From the NCBI RefSeq assembly GCF_000686845.1, contig NZ_JMLS01000001.1, positions 558,001 through 622,000 of the forward strand: DNA of 64,000 nt. The letters run 5' to 3'. The notes under the pieces are model-generated. The model saw only the letters and a list, made by a program, of their open reading frames with translations, had not been told where the DNA came from and did not search any database. Positions 36,009 through 44,004 of the stretch are shown here, piece by piece (position 1 is the first letter of the stretch; each line of letters begins with the position of its first letter). This DNA comes from Paenibacillus sp. UNC451MF (GTDB lineage: Bacteria > Bacillota > Bacilli > Paenibacillales > NBRC-103111). Made by a program: the position numbers and the translations under genes.

Positions 36009-36959
36009 ATGTCTAATGAGCGGTTACAAAAAGCGCATTATGGCGAATGGCCCAGCTTTGTCAGTCATATAGCATTGGTTGTAATTAAGGGCGTGTTCGG
36101 GTATATCTCGGGAAGTATGGCGCTAATCGCAGATGCAGTGCATACAGCAGCTGAGGCCGCAGGTTCCATTGCTTTATCCAAGGAAACGGGTTCAGGGGAT
36201 ATTTCCGCCGACAAGGAACACGTGAATAAACAAGGTAAAACTGAAGTAGGCACCGCTATTATCGCTTCAGTCATGCTGCTATTGGTAGGGCTGGAACTTG
36301 CCTTATCATCAGTTAAAACCTTATATTATGGTGTTGATTCTTCACCAGAGCCAATCGCTTTAATTGCTATTGCTGCCTCCTTAGTCCTTAAGGAAGCTTT
36401 CCTTCAATACAAGCACCGATTTGGCAAGCTGCGTTCATTTCAAATGCCGGTGTCTCATGTTTGGGGACTACGGTCCGATGTATTCTCATCATTGGTAGCC
36501 TTTGCTGGAGCAGGTGGAGCGATGCTTGGTCATTACCTGGGAAATAAATACTTATATTATTTGGATCCTATTGCAGGTTTGTTGATCGCTGTCATGGTTT
36601 TCAGGATGGGATATCGTGTCGTGATACAAATCACGAATAATACGGCTGAACGAGTGCTTCATGAAGAATATGCAGAAGAACTGGTGGGAGCTGTCCAGTC
36701 TGTGCAAGGTGTTATTGCTGTTGACGACTTACGAGCCAAAGAGCACGGACATTATGTTATTGTAGATGTTAAAATATGCGTGAATCCGAGGATCTCTGTA
36801 TTTGAAGGACATGATATCGCCAAAAAGGTGAAGTATACGTTGATGAAACGTTTTATACATATTTCCGAGGTCTACATTCATGTGAATCCGTATGATCCAG
36901 GATACCCGTATAAAAATATCGATGCAGATCAAGATCAATTTCCTAGTGTTGTTCATTAA
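36009..36959 (+). CDS. Cation diffusion facilitator (CDF) family transporter, variant metal site
   Basis: Six-helix CDF protein (about 20-225) with a C-terminal ferredoxin-like cytoplasmic domain (about 230-316, ending EVYIHVNPY), normally a proton-coupled metal exporter. The transport site is unusual. The helix-2 motif reads HTAAE (HxxxE instead of H/DxxxD) and the helix-5 motif reads GLRSD, with glycine where H or D is expected. So metal choice, perhaps even transport, may differ from standard zinc or manganese members. ATG 36009 has GAGGAG upstream; the frame stays open to 35964 without support. 316 aa. Confidence 0.82.
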   Translation: MSNERLQKAHYGEWPSFVSHIALVVIKGVFGYISGSMALIADAVHTAAEAAGSIALSKETGSGDISADKEHVNKQGKTEVGTAIIASVMLLLVGLELALSSVKTLYYGVDSSPEPIALIAIAASLVLKEAFLQYKHRFGKLRSFQMPVSHVWGLRSDVFSSLVAFAGAGGAMLGHYLGNKYLYYLDPIAGLLIAVMVFRMGYRVVIQITNNTAERVLHEEYAEELVGAVQSVQGVIAVDDLRAKEHGHYVIVDVKICVNPRISVFEGHDIAKKVKYTLMKRFIHISEVYIHVNPYDPGYPYKNIDADQDQFPSVVH

Positions 36960-36971
36960 TAATAATTTTTC

Positions 36972-37001
36972 GCTGAGCTTTCCTCCTTTGGTGAGCTCAG
37001 C
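36972..37001 (+). promoter_or_regulatory. Leader hairpin upstream of recJ with an anti-Shine-Dalgarno loop
   Basis: Perfect 8-bp stem GCTGAGCT/AGCTCAGC with a 14-base loop containing CCTCCTT (36982-36988). That loop is exactly complementary to AAGGAGG (37038-37044), the recJ ribosome binding site. It is not followed by a T-run, so it is not a terminator. A regulatory loop-SD interaction is possible but untested. Confidence 0.45.
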
Positions 37002-37003
37002 AA

Positions 37004-37044
37004 CGCTTACGAAGAAAGCTTTCTTACAGAAAGCTCTAAGGAGG
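37004..37044 (+). repeat. 41-nt hairpin/Shine-Dalgarno element upstream of recJ
   Basis: CGCTTACGAAG, two bases, stem AGCTTTCT, loop TAC, stem AGAAAGCT, then CTAAGGAGG serving as recJ ribosome binding site. Compared with the ruvB copy, several stem positions changed on both sides so that pairing is kept. Confidence 0.85.
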
Positions 37045-37050
37045 GACAGC

Positions 37051-39495
37051 ATGCTTCAAGCACGAGCAAGATGGAACATAAGCGAGACGGACGAACGGCA
37101 GGCCGATGTTCTTGCAAAAGAACTGGATATATCGCCGTTAGTGGCCCGTCTGCTTGTAGGCCGTGGAATGACCGACAAAGAACATGCTGCTGCTTTTTTA
37201 TATGGAGGAACGGATCACATCCATGATCCGTTCCTTTTAGATGGTATGGAGAGTGCGGTCATTCGAATCCGACAGGCTCTGGAGCGCGGTGAAAAAATAC
37301 GGGTGTATGGCGACTATGATGCGGACGGAGTAAGCAGCACAACGTTAATGGTTCATTTGCTTCGGCAGCTTAATGCTTCATTTGATTATTACATTCCACA
37401 CAGGGTGCTGGAAGGCTATGGTTTGAATAAGTCAGCGATAGATTTGGCTCATGAGCAGGGTATACAGCTGATGATAACGGTGGATACAGGTATTAGTGCT
37501 GTGGCAGAGATTGCTTATGCATCGGAGCTGGGGATGGATGTTATTGTGACAGATCATCACGAGCCTCCGGAGATTTTACCTGAAGCTTATACCATTATTA
37601 ACCCAAAGAAACCGGGATGTCCATATCCATTCAAACAGCTTGCCGGAGTCGGGGTGGCTCTAAAACTGGCTCAGGCACTATTAGAGCGATGGCCAGAAGA
37701 GCTGCTGGAATTTGCAGCGATAGGGACCGTCGCAGATTTAATGCAGCTATTGGGAGAGAATCGTGTCATAGTGAGGCAGGGCATTAAACGCATGCAGAGT
37801 TCCTCAAACTGGGGAATAAGGGCCCTTCTTGATGTAGCTGGAATTCAGCTGAAGGATGCTAACTCCACACATATCGGTTTTGCCCTTGCACCGAGAATTA
37901 ATGCAAGCGGGAGGCTTAACAATGCGGATGATGCTGTGAAGCTGCTTATCACAGAAGATCAGCAGGAAGCGGAGACTTTGGCTTATGAGCTGGACTCGCT
38001 AAACAAAGAGCGTCAGCGAATCGTAGATGAAATGACCAAGCAGGCGATGAGTATGGTGGAAGAACAGAAGTCTGCGGGTTTAAAAAAAGTAATCGTTTTG
38101 GCGCATGAGCAGTGGAACGTAGGTGTCATTGGCATTGTTGCATCCAAATTGATGGATAAGTTCTACCGCCCGACAATTATCCTTGGGATTGACAAAGAGA
38201 CGGGGATGGCCAAAGGCTCCGCTCGGTCTATCGCCGGATATGACTTATACCAGGCTCTAACACATTGTCATGATTTAATGGAGCATTTTGGAGGTCACCA
38301 GGCAGCCGCTGGAATGACGCTTTCCAGAGATCATTTGCCAGAGCTCGAGCGTCGCCTCAATGTGCTTGCCGATGAGTGGTTATCGGCTGAGGATTTCATC
38401 CCGATCATCCATGCGGATATGAATGGATCGCTGGATGAGGTAGGAGTCGAGACTATACGGCAGTTAGAGCAGCTCGGTCCCTTTGGTATGGGAAATCCAA
38501 TGCCTAAATTCGTTTTCTCAAACGTAGGCTGTCAGGAAATGCGGACGATTGGAAAAGAACAGCAGCATATTAAAATGACACTGATGAAGAGCAAAGAGGA
38601 AGCTGCCGTGGCGCTCGATGCTGTAGGCTTTAATAAAGCCTCAGTGCTTCCTTGGATTTCCACCACAGCTTCGCTAGATGTGCTAGGAGAGCTATCCATA
38701 AATGAATGGAATGGTGTGCGCAAGCCTCAGCTAATGATTCAGGATATACGTATTCCGAACATACAGCTGTTCGATTGGCGCGGCGTGGCGAGACTGGATA
38801 GCAAGCTTAATGATTTGTCGGATCGACTGCGTCAGTTGAATGATACACAAGAAGAGGGCAAGCTTCCTTCGTTATTGACGTTTCATCCTGACGACAAACA
38901 GCTTAGAATGAAATATTCCAAGCATTATCCTATTTGGGGCTTGAATGCTTCAGGATCAGGTTCATGCGTACCATGCAATGAACTCGCCCGCCAACAGAAG
39001 TTCACTAGTGTAACGGATCTTGTCCTCTATGATTTGCCTGATTCGGTTCCTACTCTTGAACAGGCGATATCTTCCGCTTCCCATGTGCAGCGATGGTATG
39101 CGGTATTCTCTGGGTCGCTTCAACAGCAAGGCACATTACCTAACAGAGATATGTTCAAAACCGTTTATGGAGCCGTCCAAAAGCAGGGAGATTCAGTGCT
39201 CAAGGCTAGTTATTTTGTAGAGGCATTATCTAAACGTTCGGGGCATTCGAAGGACGTTATCACGTTCATGCTGGATGTTTTTATCGAATTAGGCTTTATA
39301 AAGCGTACCTCAGAGGGGTATGCACCGATGCCAAGTCCCGCTAAAAAGGATTTGAGCACGTCCAAACTGTATCAAATGAGGCAGCAAAGTTTGGAAGTAG
39401 AGCAGACTTTGCTCTATTCAACGGCTCAACAGTTGGTTGAGTGGCTGCTCCATTTGCAATACCAAAAGAAACCATCATTGGAGGAAATCATATGA
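37051..39495 (+). CDS. recJ: Single-stranded-DNA-specific exonuclease RecJ
   Basis: 5'-3' single-strand DNA exonuclease for recombination and repair. DHH-family motifs: VYGDYDADGVSSTT (near residue 87), VTDHHEPP (near 167), and the DHHA1 signature GGHQAAAGMTL (near 414). An OB-like region follows, and a Firmicutes-type C-terminal extension (about 570-814). ATG 37051 is set by the repeat-element SD AAGGAGG; the frame is open upstream to 36892 only by chance overlap with the CDF gene. 814 aa. It overlaps apt by four bases. Confidence 0.96.
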   Translation: MLQARARWNISETDERQADVLAKELDISPLVARLLVGRGMTDKEHAAAFLYGGTDHIHDPFLLDGMESAVIRIRQALERGEKIRVYGDYDADGVSSTTLMVHLLRQLNASFDYYIPHRVLEGYGLNKSAIDLAHEQGIQLMITVDTGISAVAEIAYASELGMDVIVTDHHEPPEILPEAYTIINPKKPGCPYPFKQLAGVGVALKLAQALLERWPEELLEFAAIGTVADLMQLLGENRVIVRQGIKRMQSSSNWGIRALLDVAGIQLKDANSTHIGFALAPRINASGRLNNADDAVKLLITEDQQEAETLAYELDSLNKERQRIVDEMTKQAMSMVEEQKSAGLKKVIVLAHEQWNVGVIGIVASKLMDKFYRPTIILGIDKETGMAKGSARSIAGYDLYQALTHCHDLMEHFGGHQAAAGMTLSRDHLPELERRLNVLADEWLSAEDFIPIIHADMNGSLDEVGVETIRQLEQLGPFGMGNPMPKFVFSNVGCQEMRTIGKEQQHIKMTLMKSKEEAAVALDAVGFNKASVLPWISTTASLDVLGELSINEWNGVRKPQLMIQDIRIPNIQLFDWRGVARLDSKLNDLSDRLRQLNDTQEEGKLPSLLTFHPDDKQLRMKYSKHYPIWGLNASGSGSCVPCNELARQQKFTSVTDLVLYDLPDSVPTLEQAISSASHVQRWYAVFSGSLQQQGTLPNRDMFKTVYGAVQKQGDSVLKASYFVEALSKRSGHSKDVITFMLDVFIELGFIKRTSEGYAPMPSPAKKDLSTSKLYQMRQQSLEVEQTLLYSTAQQLVEWLLHLQYQKKPSLEEII

Positions 39496-40004
39496 ATTTC
39501 AAAGAATACATTCGCGTGATAGAGGATTTTCCACAGCCAGGCATCAGCTTTAAAGACATTACAACATTGTTGAACAATGGCCCTGTGTACAAAGAGGTTA
39601 TTAAGGAGCTTGCAAGACAACTGAAAGATAAAGAGATCGATCTCATTGCGGGACCTGAAGCAAGAGGCTTCGTAATCGGGGCTCCTTTGGCTGTAGAATT
39701 AGGAGTTGGCTTTGTACCCATCCGTAAAAGCGGCAAGCTGCCAGGGAAAACGATTGAGGCTGATTATGCGCTAGAATACGGCAAGGATAAGCTCGCCATG
39801 CATGATGACGCCATCAAGCCTGGACAAAAGGTGCTGATTGCTGATGATTTGCTGGCAACAGGAGGTACTATCGCTACCTCAATCAACCTGATAAAACAAC
39901 TCGGTGGAGACATTGTCGGATCCGCATTTTTAATTGAGCTTGAAGAGTTGAATGGCCGCGAGAAGCTTGGGTCGATTGATGTTATTTCTCTAGTGAAATA
40001 TTGA
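39492..40004 (+). CDS. apt: Adenine phosphoribosyltransferase
   Basis: Salvages adenine to AMP using PRPP. The 170-residue protein has the usual N-terminal hood (FPQPGISFKDITTLL), the AGPEARGF motif and the PRPP loop VLIADDLLATGGT (near 120-132). ATG 39492 overlaps the recJ stop (ATGA) with GGAGG at 39480-39484. In B. subtilis relA follows; here the backbone ends and unrelated genes begin. Confidence 0.97.
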   Translation: MNFKEYIRVIEDFPQPGISFKDITTLLNNGPVYKEVIKELARQLKDKEIDLIAGPEARGFVIGAPLAVELGVGFVPIRKSGKLPGKTIEADYALEYGKDKLAMHDDAIKPGQKVLIADDLLATGGTIATSINLIKQLGGDIVGSAFLIELEELNGREKLGSIDVISLVKY

Positions 40005-40016
40005 TTATTTCTATTC

Positions 40017-40050
40017 ACTCCTGATACATTTGATGTATCAGGAGTTTTTT
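40017..40050 (+). terminator. Rho-independent terminator after apt
   Basis: Perfect 13-bp stem ACTCCTGATACAT/ATGTATCAGGAGT with TTG loop and TTTTTT. It probably also serves the convergent MraY-like gene. Confidence 0.92.
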
Positions 40051-40070
40051 ATAAGCAGATTAGCAAGTTA

Positions 40071-41024
40071 CTACATCGCATATTTCCAGAGTATCCAGCC
40101 GAGTAATGAGCATAAGCTTGAAACGCTCCCGAAGATCCAGACTAATTTCGTTTCGCTCCAGCCATATTTTAAGGTGTAATGGTAGTGAATAGGAGCCATC
40201 TTGAACAAGCGAAGCTTGGTTTTCTTGTAATAGAAAACCTGAAGTATGACGGAGAACTGCTCGGCGAAATATACGAAAAAGAGTAGGGGAATGAGCAATT
40301 CCACCTTTTCAACCACAGATAAAAAGGCTAGCGATCCACCGATAGCGAGAGAACCCGTATCCCCCATGAAAGCTTTAGCAGGATAGATATTATAAATCAA
40401 TAGACCGAGCAAACCTGCAACCATCGATAAGCAGAAAAGCTGAACCTCCCATGAATCGGAAATGGCAAAAAAGAATAAATAAGTGGGAATAGATGTGAAA
40501 ATAAGCAGACCGTCCAGGCCGTCAGTGAAATTCACCGCATTGGCTGTACCAATGATAAACAGCATGACAGCACCTATGTACAACATCGGATGAAAATCCA
40601 AAACATAACCGCCGAACAGCTGAATGCTGGAGTCGATCGGTACAAGTTGACTATAGTAAAAGAGGAGCACTCCTGTCGCAAGGAACTGGAGAGTCAGCTT
40701 CGTTGTTCCACGAATCCCGTCCGGATTCTGTAGTACGGCTTTGTTCATATCGTCAATGCATCCAACTACGCTGAACAATAAATAGACGGTGCTTAGGAAA
40801 TAGACAATTGGACCTGGATGCATGACAAGTAGAACGATAGTACCTGTAATGAGAATAACTCCTGCCATTAATGGCGTTCCGCGTTTAGCCTGATGACTGG
40901 ATGGCAGCTGAGAACGTATAGGTTGGGTTAACCGAAGCGTCCTTAGACCAAATATAAGAATAGGACTAAGAGAAGCTACAAGGAGAAAGGTCATGCCAAA
41001 GAGGATCAAGCTGCTAGAGAGCAC
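40071..41024 (-). CDS. MraY-like polyprenyl-phosphate phospho-sugar transferase (paralogue)
   Basis: Ten-helix integral membrane enzyme of the PNPT family, which moves phospho-N-acetyl-sugars from UDP to a polyprenyl phosphate. MraY marks are visible: HQAKRGTPLMAGV, the DD pair in GCIDDMNKAV, NAVNFTDGLDGLLI, and C-terminal APIHYHYTLKYGWSETK. In MraY the last motif has three histidines (HHH); here it is HYH. With no murein-cluster neighbours this is likely a second, specialised copy, perhaps for sporulation cortex or a surface polymer; that is inference. 317 aa; GGAAG-type SD is weak (start codon ATG). Confidence 0.75.
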   Translation of the reverse strand: MLSSSLILFGMTFLLVASLSPILIFGLRTLRLTQPIRSQLPSSHQAKRGTPLMAGVILITGTIVLLVMHPGPIVYFLSTVYLLFSVVGCIDDMNKAVLQNPDGIRGTTKLTLQFLATGVLLFYYSQLVPIDSSIQLFGGYVLDFHPMLYIGAVMLFIIGTANAVNFTDGLDGLLIFTSIPTYLFFFAISDSWEVQLFCLSMVAGLLGLLIYNIYPAKAFMGDTGSLAIGGSLAFLSVVEKVELLIPLLFFVYFAEQFSVILQVFYYKKTKLRLFKMAPIHYHYTLKYGWSETKLVWIFGSVSSLCSLLGWILWKYAM

Positions 41025-41191
41025 TGGGAATTCACTTCCTTTGCGAATGTTAGTAAATGCCTTCCAGATTCACTATGGGGCAAGTCTTACCTTATTGTTA
41101 TGGGAAAAGGGATTTTTTAAAAGCGAAAAATATAACGATATTATTTCTTGTTTTTTACTAATCATTAATTAATTTACAGTGGAGGTTTCGT

Positions 41192-41806
41192 ATGCTTATT
41201 AGTGAATGGATCCAACAATCTCGAAAAATTATTAGCGTAGGGCCTAATTTCAAAGCTTTTCGCGCGCAAAGAGGGATATTTCATCAAGAGCCGCCAACCT
41301 TATCACTCAAATCTCCTGAGAGCCTAACGACAGCACTAGATATTTATTTATCCCCGCAAATGCCAGAGTTTTTTTGTGAAGTCGAGATGGCCATAGTGAT
41401 AGGTCAAGATGTGAAGCATGTAGCAGAGAAAGATGTACCCTCCGTTGTAGCTGGTTATGCCATTTCAAACGATATAACGGCGAGTACGCATTTCGAATCG
41501 GGGAGATTTAAAATGTACGATCAGACGACACCGATAGGTGAGCTTGTTCAGTTAACGGATCCGGGCGATGTTCAACTGGAGATGTGGGTTAACGGGGAAT
41601 GCATTCAAAGGGACAATACGAAGGAAATGATGTTTTCTGCTCATTGGCTGGTTGCACATGTTTCGGATATTATGACGCTTAGAGCCGGAGACATTCTATT
41701 AGCCGGAACCCCCGCTAATCCCAAAATATGCCGAACCGGAGATATTATAGAAATGAGAAGCCCACAGCTTGGCAGTATAAGACATACCCTTCATTTAGGA
41801 ACCTGA
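41192..41806 (+). CDS. Fumarylacetoacetate hydrolase (FAH)-family protein
   Basis: Member of the FAH fold, metal-dependent enzymes cleaving or isomerising C-C bonds in diketo acids, including oxaloacetate decarboxylase-type members. The metal ligands lie in FFCEVEMAIVIG (Glu-x-Glu) and an Asp of AISNDITAS. The C-terminal loop DILLAGTPANPKICRTGD is typical. The usual Lys/Gly signature after FKMYDQTTPIGE is partly altered. 204 aa, the short form. GGAGGT precedes ATG 41192. Substrate not predictable. Confidence 0.82.
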   Translation: MLISEWIQQSRKIISVGPNFKAFRAQRGIFHQEPPTLSLKSPESLTTALDIYLSPQMPEFFCEVEMAIVIGQDVKHVAEKDVPSVVAGYAISNDITASTHFESGRFKMYDQTTPIGELVQLTDPGDVQLEMWVNGECIQRDNTKEMMFSAHWLVAHVSDIMTLRAGDILLAGTPANPKICRTGDIIEMRSPQLGSIRHTLHLGT

Positions 41807-41807
41807 T

Positions 41808-41842
41808 AGAGACCATTTTGAAAAAAAAGAAGGTCTCTGTTA
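41808..41842 (+). terminator. Weak terminator-like hairpin after FAH-family gene
   Basis: Stem AGAGACC/GGTCTCT around an A-rich 17-base loop followed by GTTATT. Poor T-run, so only tentative. Confidence 0.4.
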
Positions 41843-41946
41843 TTAAAATTGTGCTAGAATAAGACTTGATGCTGTAGCCGGTGTATGATGAAACGTAGTG
41901 TCTTAAAACTGGTATAAAACAAGTCGACGACAAAAGAGGGCTGTAT

Positions 41947-42909
41947 ATGTTATTCAAACTGAATAAGGCGCTGGAAAAAATTATGCCGCTGCTAACACCG
42001 ACAGCTGTGCTTGTAGGACTGCTGTGTTCGGCTTGGCTGCACTCGTTAAGCTTCCTTGTCTCATGGATATTCGCTGTGATGACTTTTGCAGGCAGTATCG
42101 GCTCTAACTTTCGAGATTTAGCAAAAGTGATGAAGCATCCGCTGCCGATTATAGCGACTTTCTTGATTCTTCACATCGCAATGCCGCTGTTGGGCTGGGC
42201 CGCAGGGTCTTTGGTATTCCCGGGCGATGATCTGACGCAAACCGGATTCGTATTATTATTTGTTATCCCGACGGGAGTGGTCAGCTTAGTATGGGTGACT
42301 ATATACGGCGGTAATATTGCATTAACTTTGGCGTTGATATTGCTAGATACGCTTCTATCTCCATTTATCGTTCCGCTGAGTTTATCATTGATTGTCGGTG
42401 CAAAAGTCCAATTGGACGTTCTGGCCATGATGAACGGGCTTCTATGGATGGTTGTCATCCCTTCCATTATTGGAATGATTCTCAACCATCTGACCAAAGG
42501 ACAAATCAAAACAACGTGGGGTCCGCGGCTAGCCCCTTTTACGAAAATTGGGCTGTTTATTGTCGTTGCTATTAACAGTTCCGTCGTAGCTCCTCACTTG
42601 AAGGAAATGAATGCTAAGCTAGTTCAAATCATAATAGTCGCTTTCGTGTGCGCTACTGTAGGTTATTTGGCAGGATGGGTTGTATCGAGAGGTATGAAAT
42701 GGGATAGGGACGTCACAGTAGCCTTGACCTTCAATTCAGGAATGCGTAATCTTAGCGCTGGCGCCGTGCTCGCTATCAACTTCTTTCCACCTCCAGTTGT
42801 TCTCCCCGTAATCGCCGGAATGCTGTTTCAGCAGTTATTGGCCGCGTTGTATGGGCATAATCTGGATAAGAAGTATCGTTTGAAAAATCAGCCGTCTCAG
42901 GCGGCATAA
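41947..42909 (+). CDS. Bile acid:sodium symporter (BASS)-family transporter
   Basis: Ten-helix transporter of the BASS family, which moves organic acids with sodium. Family features are MTFAGSIGSNFRDL, LLFVIPTGVVSLVWVTIYGGN and TFNSGMRNLSAGAVLAINFF (the crossing-helix region). Bacterial members export or import pantoate, ketopantoate, pyruvate or similar compounds; which one cannot be told. 320 aa. Preceded by GAGGG and followed by a terminator that repeats the gene's own 3' end. Confidence 0.82.
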   Translation: MLFKLNKALEKIMPLLTPTAVLVGLLCSAWLHSLSFLVSWIFAVMTFAGSIGSNFRDLAKVMKHPLPIIATFLILHIAMPLLGWAAGSLVFPGDDLTQTGFVLLFVIPTGVVSLVWVTIYGGNIALTLALILLDTLLSPFIVPLSLSLIVGAKVQLDVLAMMNGLLWMVVIPSIIGMILNHLTKGQIKTTWGPRLAPFTKIGLFIVVAINSSVVAPHLKEMNAKLVQIIIVAFVCATVGYLAGWVVSRGMKWDRDVTVALTFNSGMRNLSAGAVLAINFFPPPVVLPVIAGMLFQQLLAALYGHNLDKKYRLKNQPSQAA

Positions 42910-42930
42910 GACAAATCAGCCGTCTCAGGC
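42885..42930 (+). repeat. 18-bp direct repeat at the 3' end of the BASS gene
   Basis: AAATCAGCCGTCTCAGGC occurs at 42885-42902 (last codons of the gene) and again at 42913-42930 just after the stop, where it forms part of the terminator. Confidence 0.85.
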
Positions 42931-42947
42931 TGCTTTGTTTATTTTAT
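42911..42947 (+). terminator. Terminator after the BASS gene
   Basis: Hairpin CAAA-CAGCC/GGCTG-TTTG followed by TTTATTTTAT. Also reaches the 3' end of the convergent SDR gene. Confidence 0.65.
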
Positions 42948-43840
42948 AAAGTACCTTCAACATGCTGTTTGAAATATGTGCCCCAATCCGGCTGTCTGCC
43001 ATCAATATCACGGAAGCCGTATTCCTTGGCTAGCTCCCAGGAGGATAAGGACAAGCCGGATTTATCCGATACCTTCGGATCGGAGGCTAAGGAGGCTATA
43101 GCTTGCCCGATATAGTAAGGTGTTTCGGATTCAATAAAATGAGGATCCTTCTTCACTGCATCACGCCACGTCGCTTCGGTCACACCGAAATGATCCAGCA
43201 TAGCCTCGGAACGAAGAAATCCTGGTGTTACAGCAAGAGCAGAGACTCCATATTCACGTAAATCGGCCGCCATGGCTTCAGCCAAGTGGATCGTCGAGAT
43301 TTTGGCAAGTGAGTAATACAAATTGCCGCGATAATGATACCCGACACCGTCTGTAATCTCGACAATAAGCCCTTTTCTGCGAGCAACGAGAAGCGGCGCA
43401 GCATAATAGCTTGTCAGCATATGGGAGTGGACGGCTCTCTTTTGCATTAGGAGTCCATTATGCAGAGAATGCTCCCAGAACCGCTCTCCCCAGACAGAAA
43501 GCTCATCTCCGCCCCATACATCATTGACGAGAAGATCCAACTGTCCATTCTGTTCTTCCTTAATACGTTCGAACAAAGCCCTAACCTCGGCTTCTACAGT
43601 GTGGTCTGTGCGGACCGGAATACCGATACCGCCATACGTGCTGACCATTTCGGCTGTTTCTTCAATGGTTTCGCTTCTGCCTGACGTAGCTGCATGTCCG
43701 CGAGTGCTCCTGCCCGTTACATAGACAGTTGCACCGAATTTCCCCAAGCTTACGGCAATGCCTCGACCTGCTCCTCGAGTTGCACCGGCTACAATGGCAA
43801 CAGTGCCTTGCAGCAGTTTATTTTGCGATTCCATCCCCAT
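42944..43840 (-). CDS. Short-chain dehydrogenase/reductase (SDR)
   Basis: NAD(P)-dependent oxidoreductase with classical SDR sites: cofactor motif GATRGAGRG (near 19-27), NDVWGG in place of the usual NNAG, and catalytic YYSLAK (Tyr and Lys). The arginines in TGRST suggest NADP preference. 298 aa, longer than the ~250 of simple SDRs because of an insertion after LLVNDVWGGDELSVWGERF. GAGGAGGTATGGGG precedes the ATG. A strong palindrome overlies its promoter region, so it is probably controlled by a TetR-like repressor encoded elsewhere. Confidence 0.85.
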   Translation of the reverse strand: MGMESQNKLLQGTVAIVAGATRGAGRGIAVSLGKFGATVYVTGRSTRGHAATSGRSETIEETAEMVSTYGGIGIPVRTDHTVEAEVRALFERIKEEQNGQLDLLVNDVWGGDELSVWGERFWEHSLHNGLLMQKRAVHSHMLTSYYAAPLLVARRKGLIVEITDGVGYHYRGNLYYSLAKISTIHLAEAMAADLREYGVSALAVTPGFLRSEAMLDHFGVTEATWRDAVKKDPHFIESETPYYIGQAIASLASDPKVSDKSGLSLSSWELAKEYGFRDIDGRQPDWGTYFKQHVEGTL

Positions 43841-43877
43841 ACCTCCTCAGCATTTCATACTAAAAAGTATACCCTTG

Positions 43878-43904
43878 TACTATGACAGTTACTGTCTTAG
43901 TAAA
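43878..43904. promoter_or_regulatory. Operator-like palindrome upstream of the SDR gene
   Basis: Core CTATGACAGT-T-ACTGTCTTAG (43880-43900) has 10-base arms with one mismatch, and the flanks extend it to 27 bases. On the minus strand it precedes TATACT, a good -10 for the SDR gene, and would overlap the -35. Typical of a TetR/MarR-type site. Confidence 0.55.
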
Positions 43905-43938
43905 TAAATAACACGGATTTGATTTTTTTTCCTAAACA

Positions 43939-43964
43939 TGTTCTATAATAGAGAAAATAGAACA
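43939..43964. promoter_or_regulatory. Inverted repeat over the DUF445 promoter
   Basis: TGTTCTAT (43939-43946) and ATAGAACA (43957-43964) are perfect arms 10 bases apart. They enclose a consensus -10, TATAAT (43944-43949). A third copy of ATAGAAC lies at 43972-43978. Binding here would block transcription of the DUF445 gene. Confidence 0.5.
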
Positions 43965-44004
43965 TAGCCGAATAGAACGGCTGCATACAAGAGGAGATAA
44001 TCAA

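Noticed and set aside
36972-37001. Terminator after the CDF gene
   Set aside because: Good stem but no T-run after it; the A/T-rich stretch is on the 5' side only.
36892-37050. N-terminal extension of RecJ
   Set aside because: This open stretch overlaps the end of the CDF gene and the hairpin elements; RecJ homology and the SD begin at 37051.
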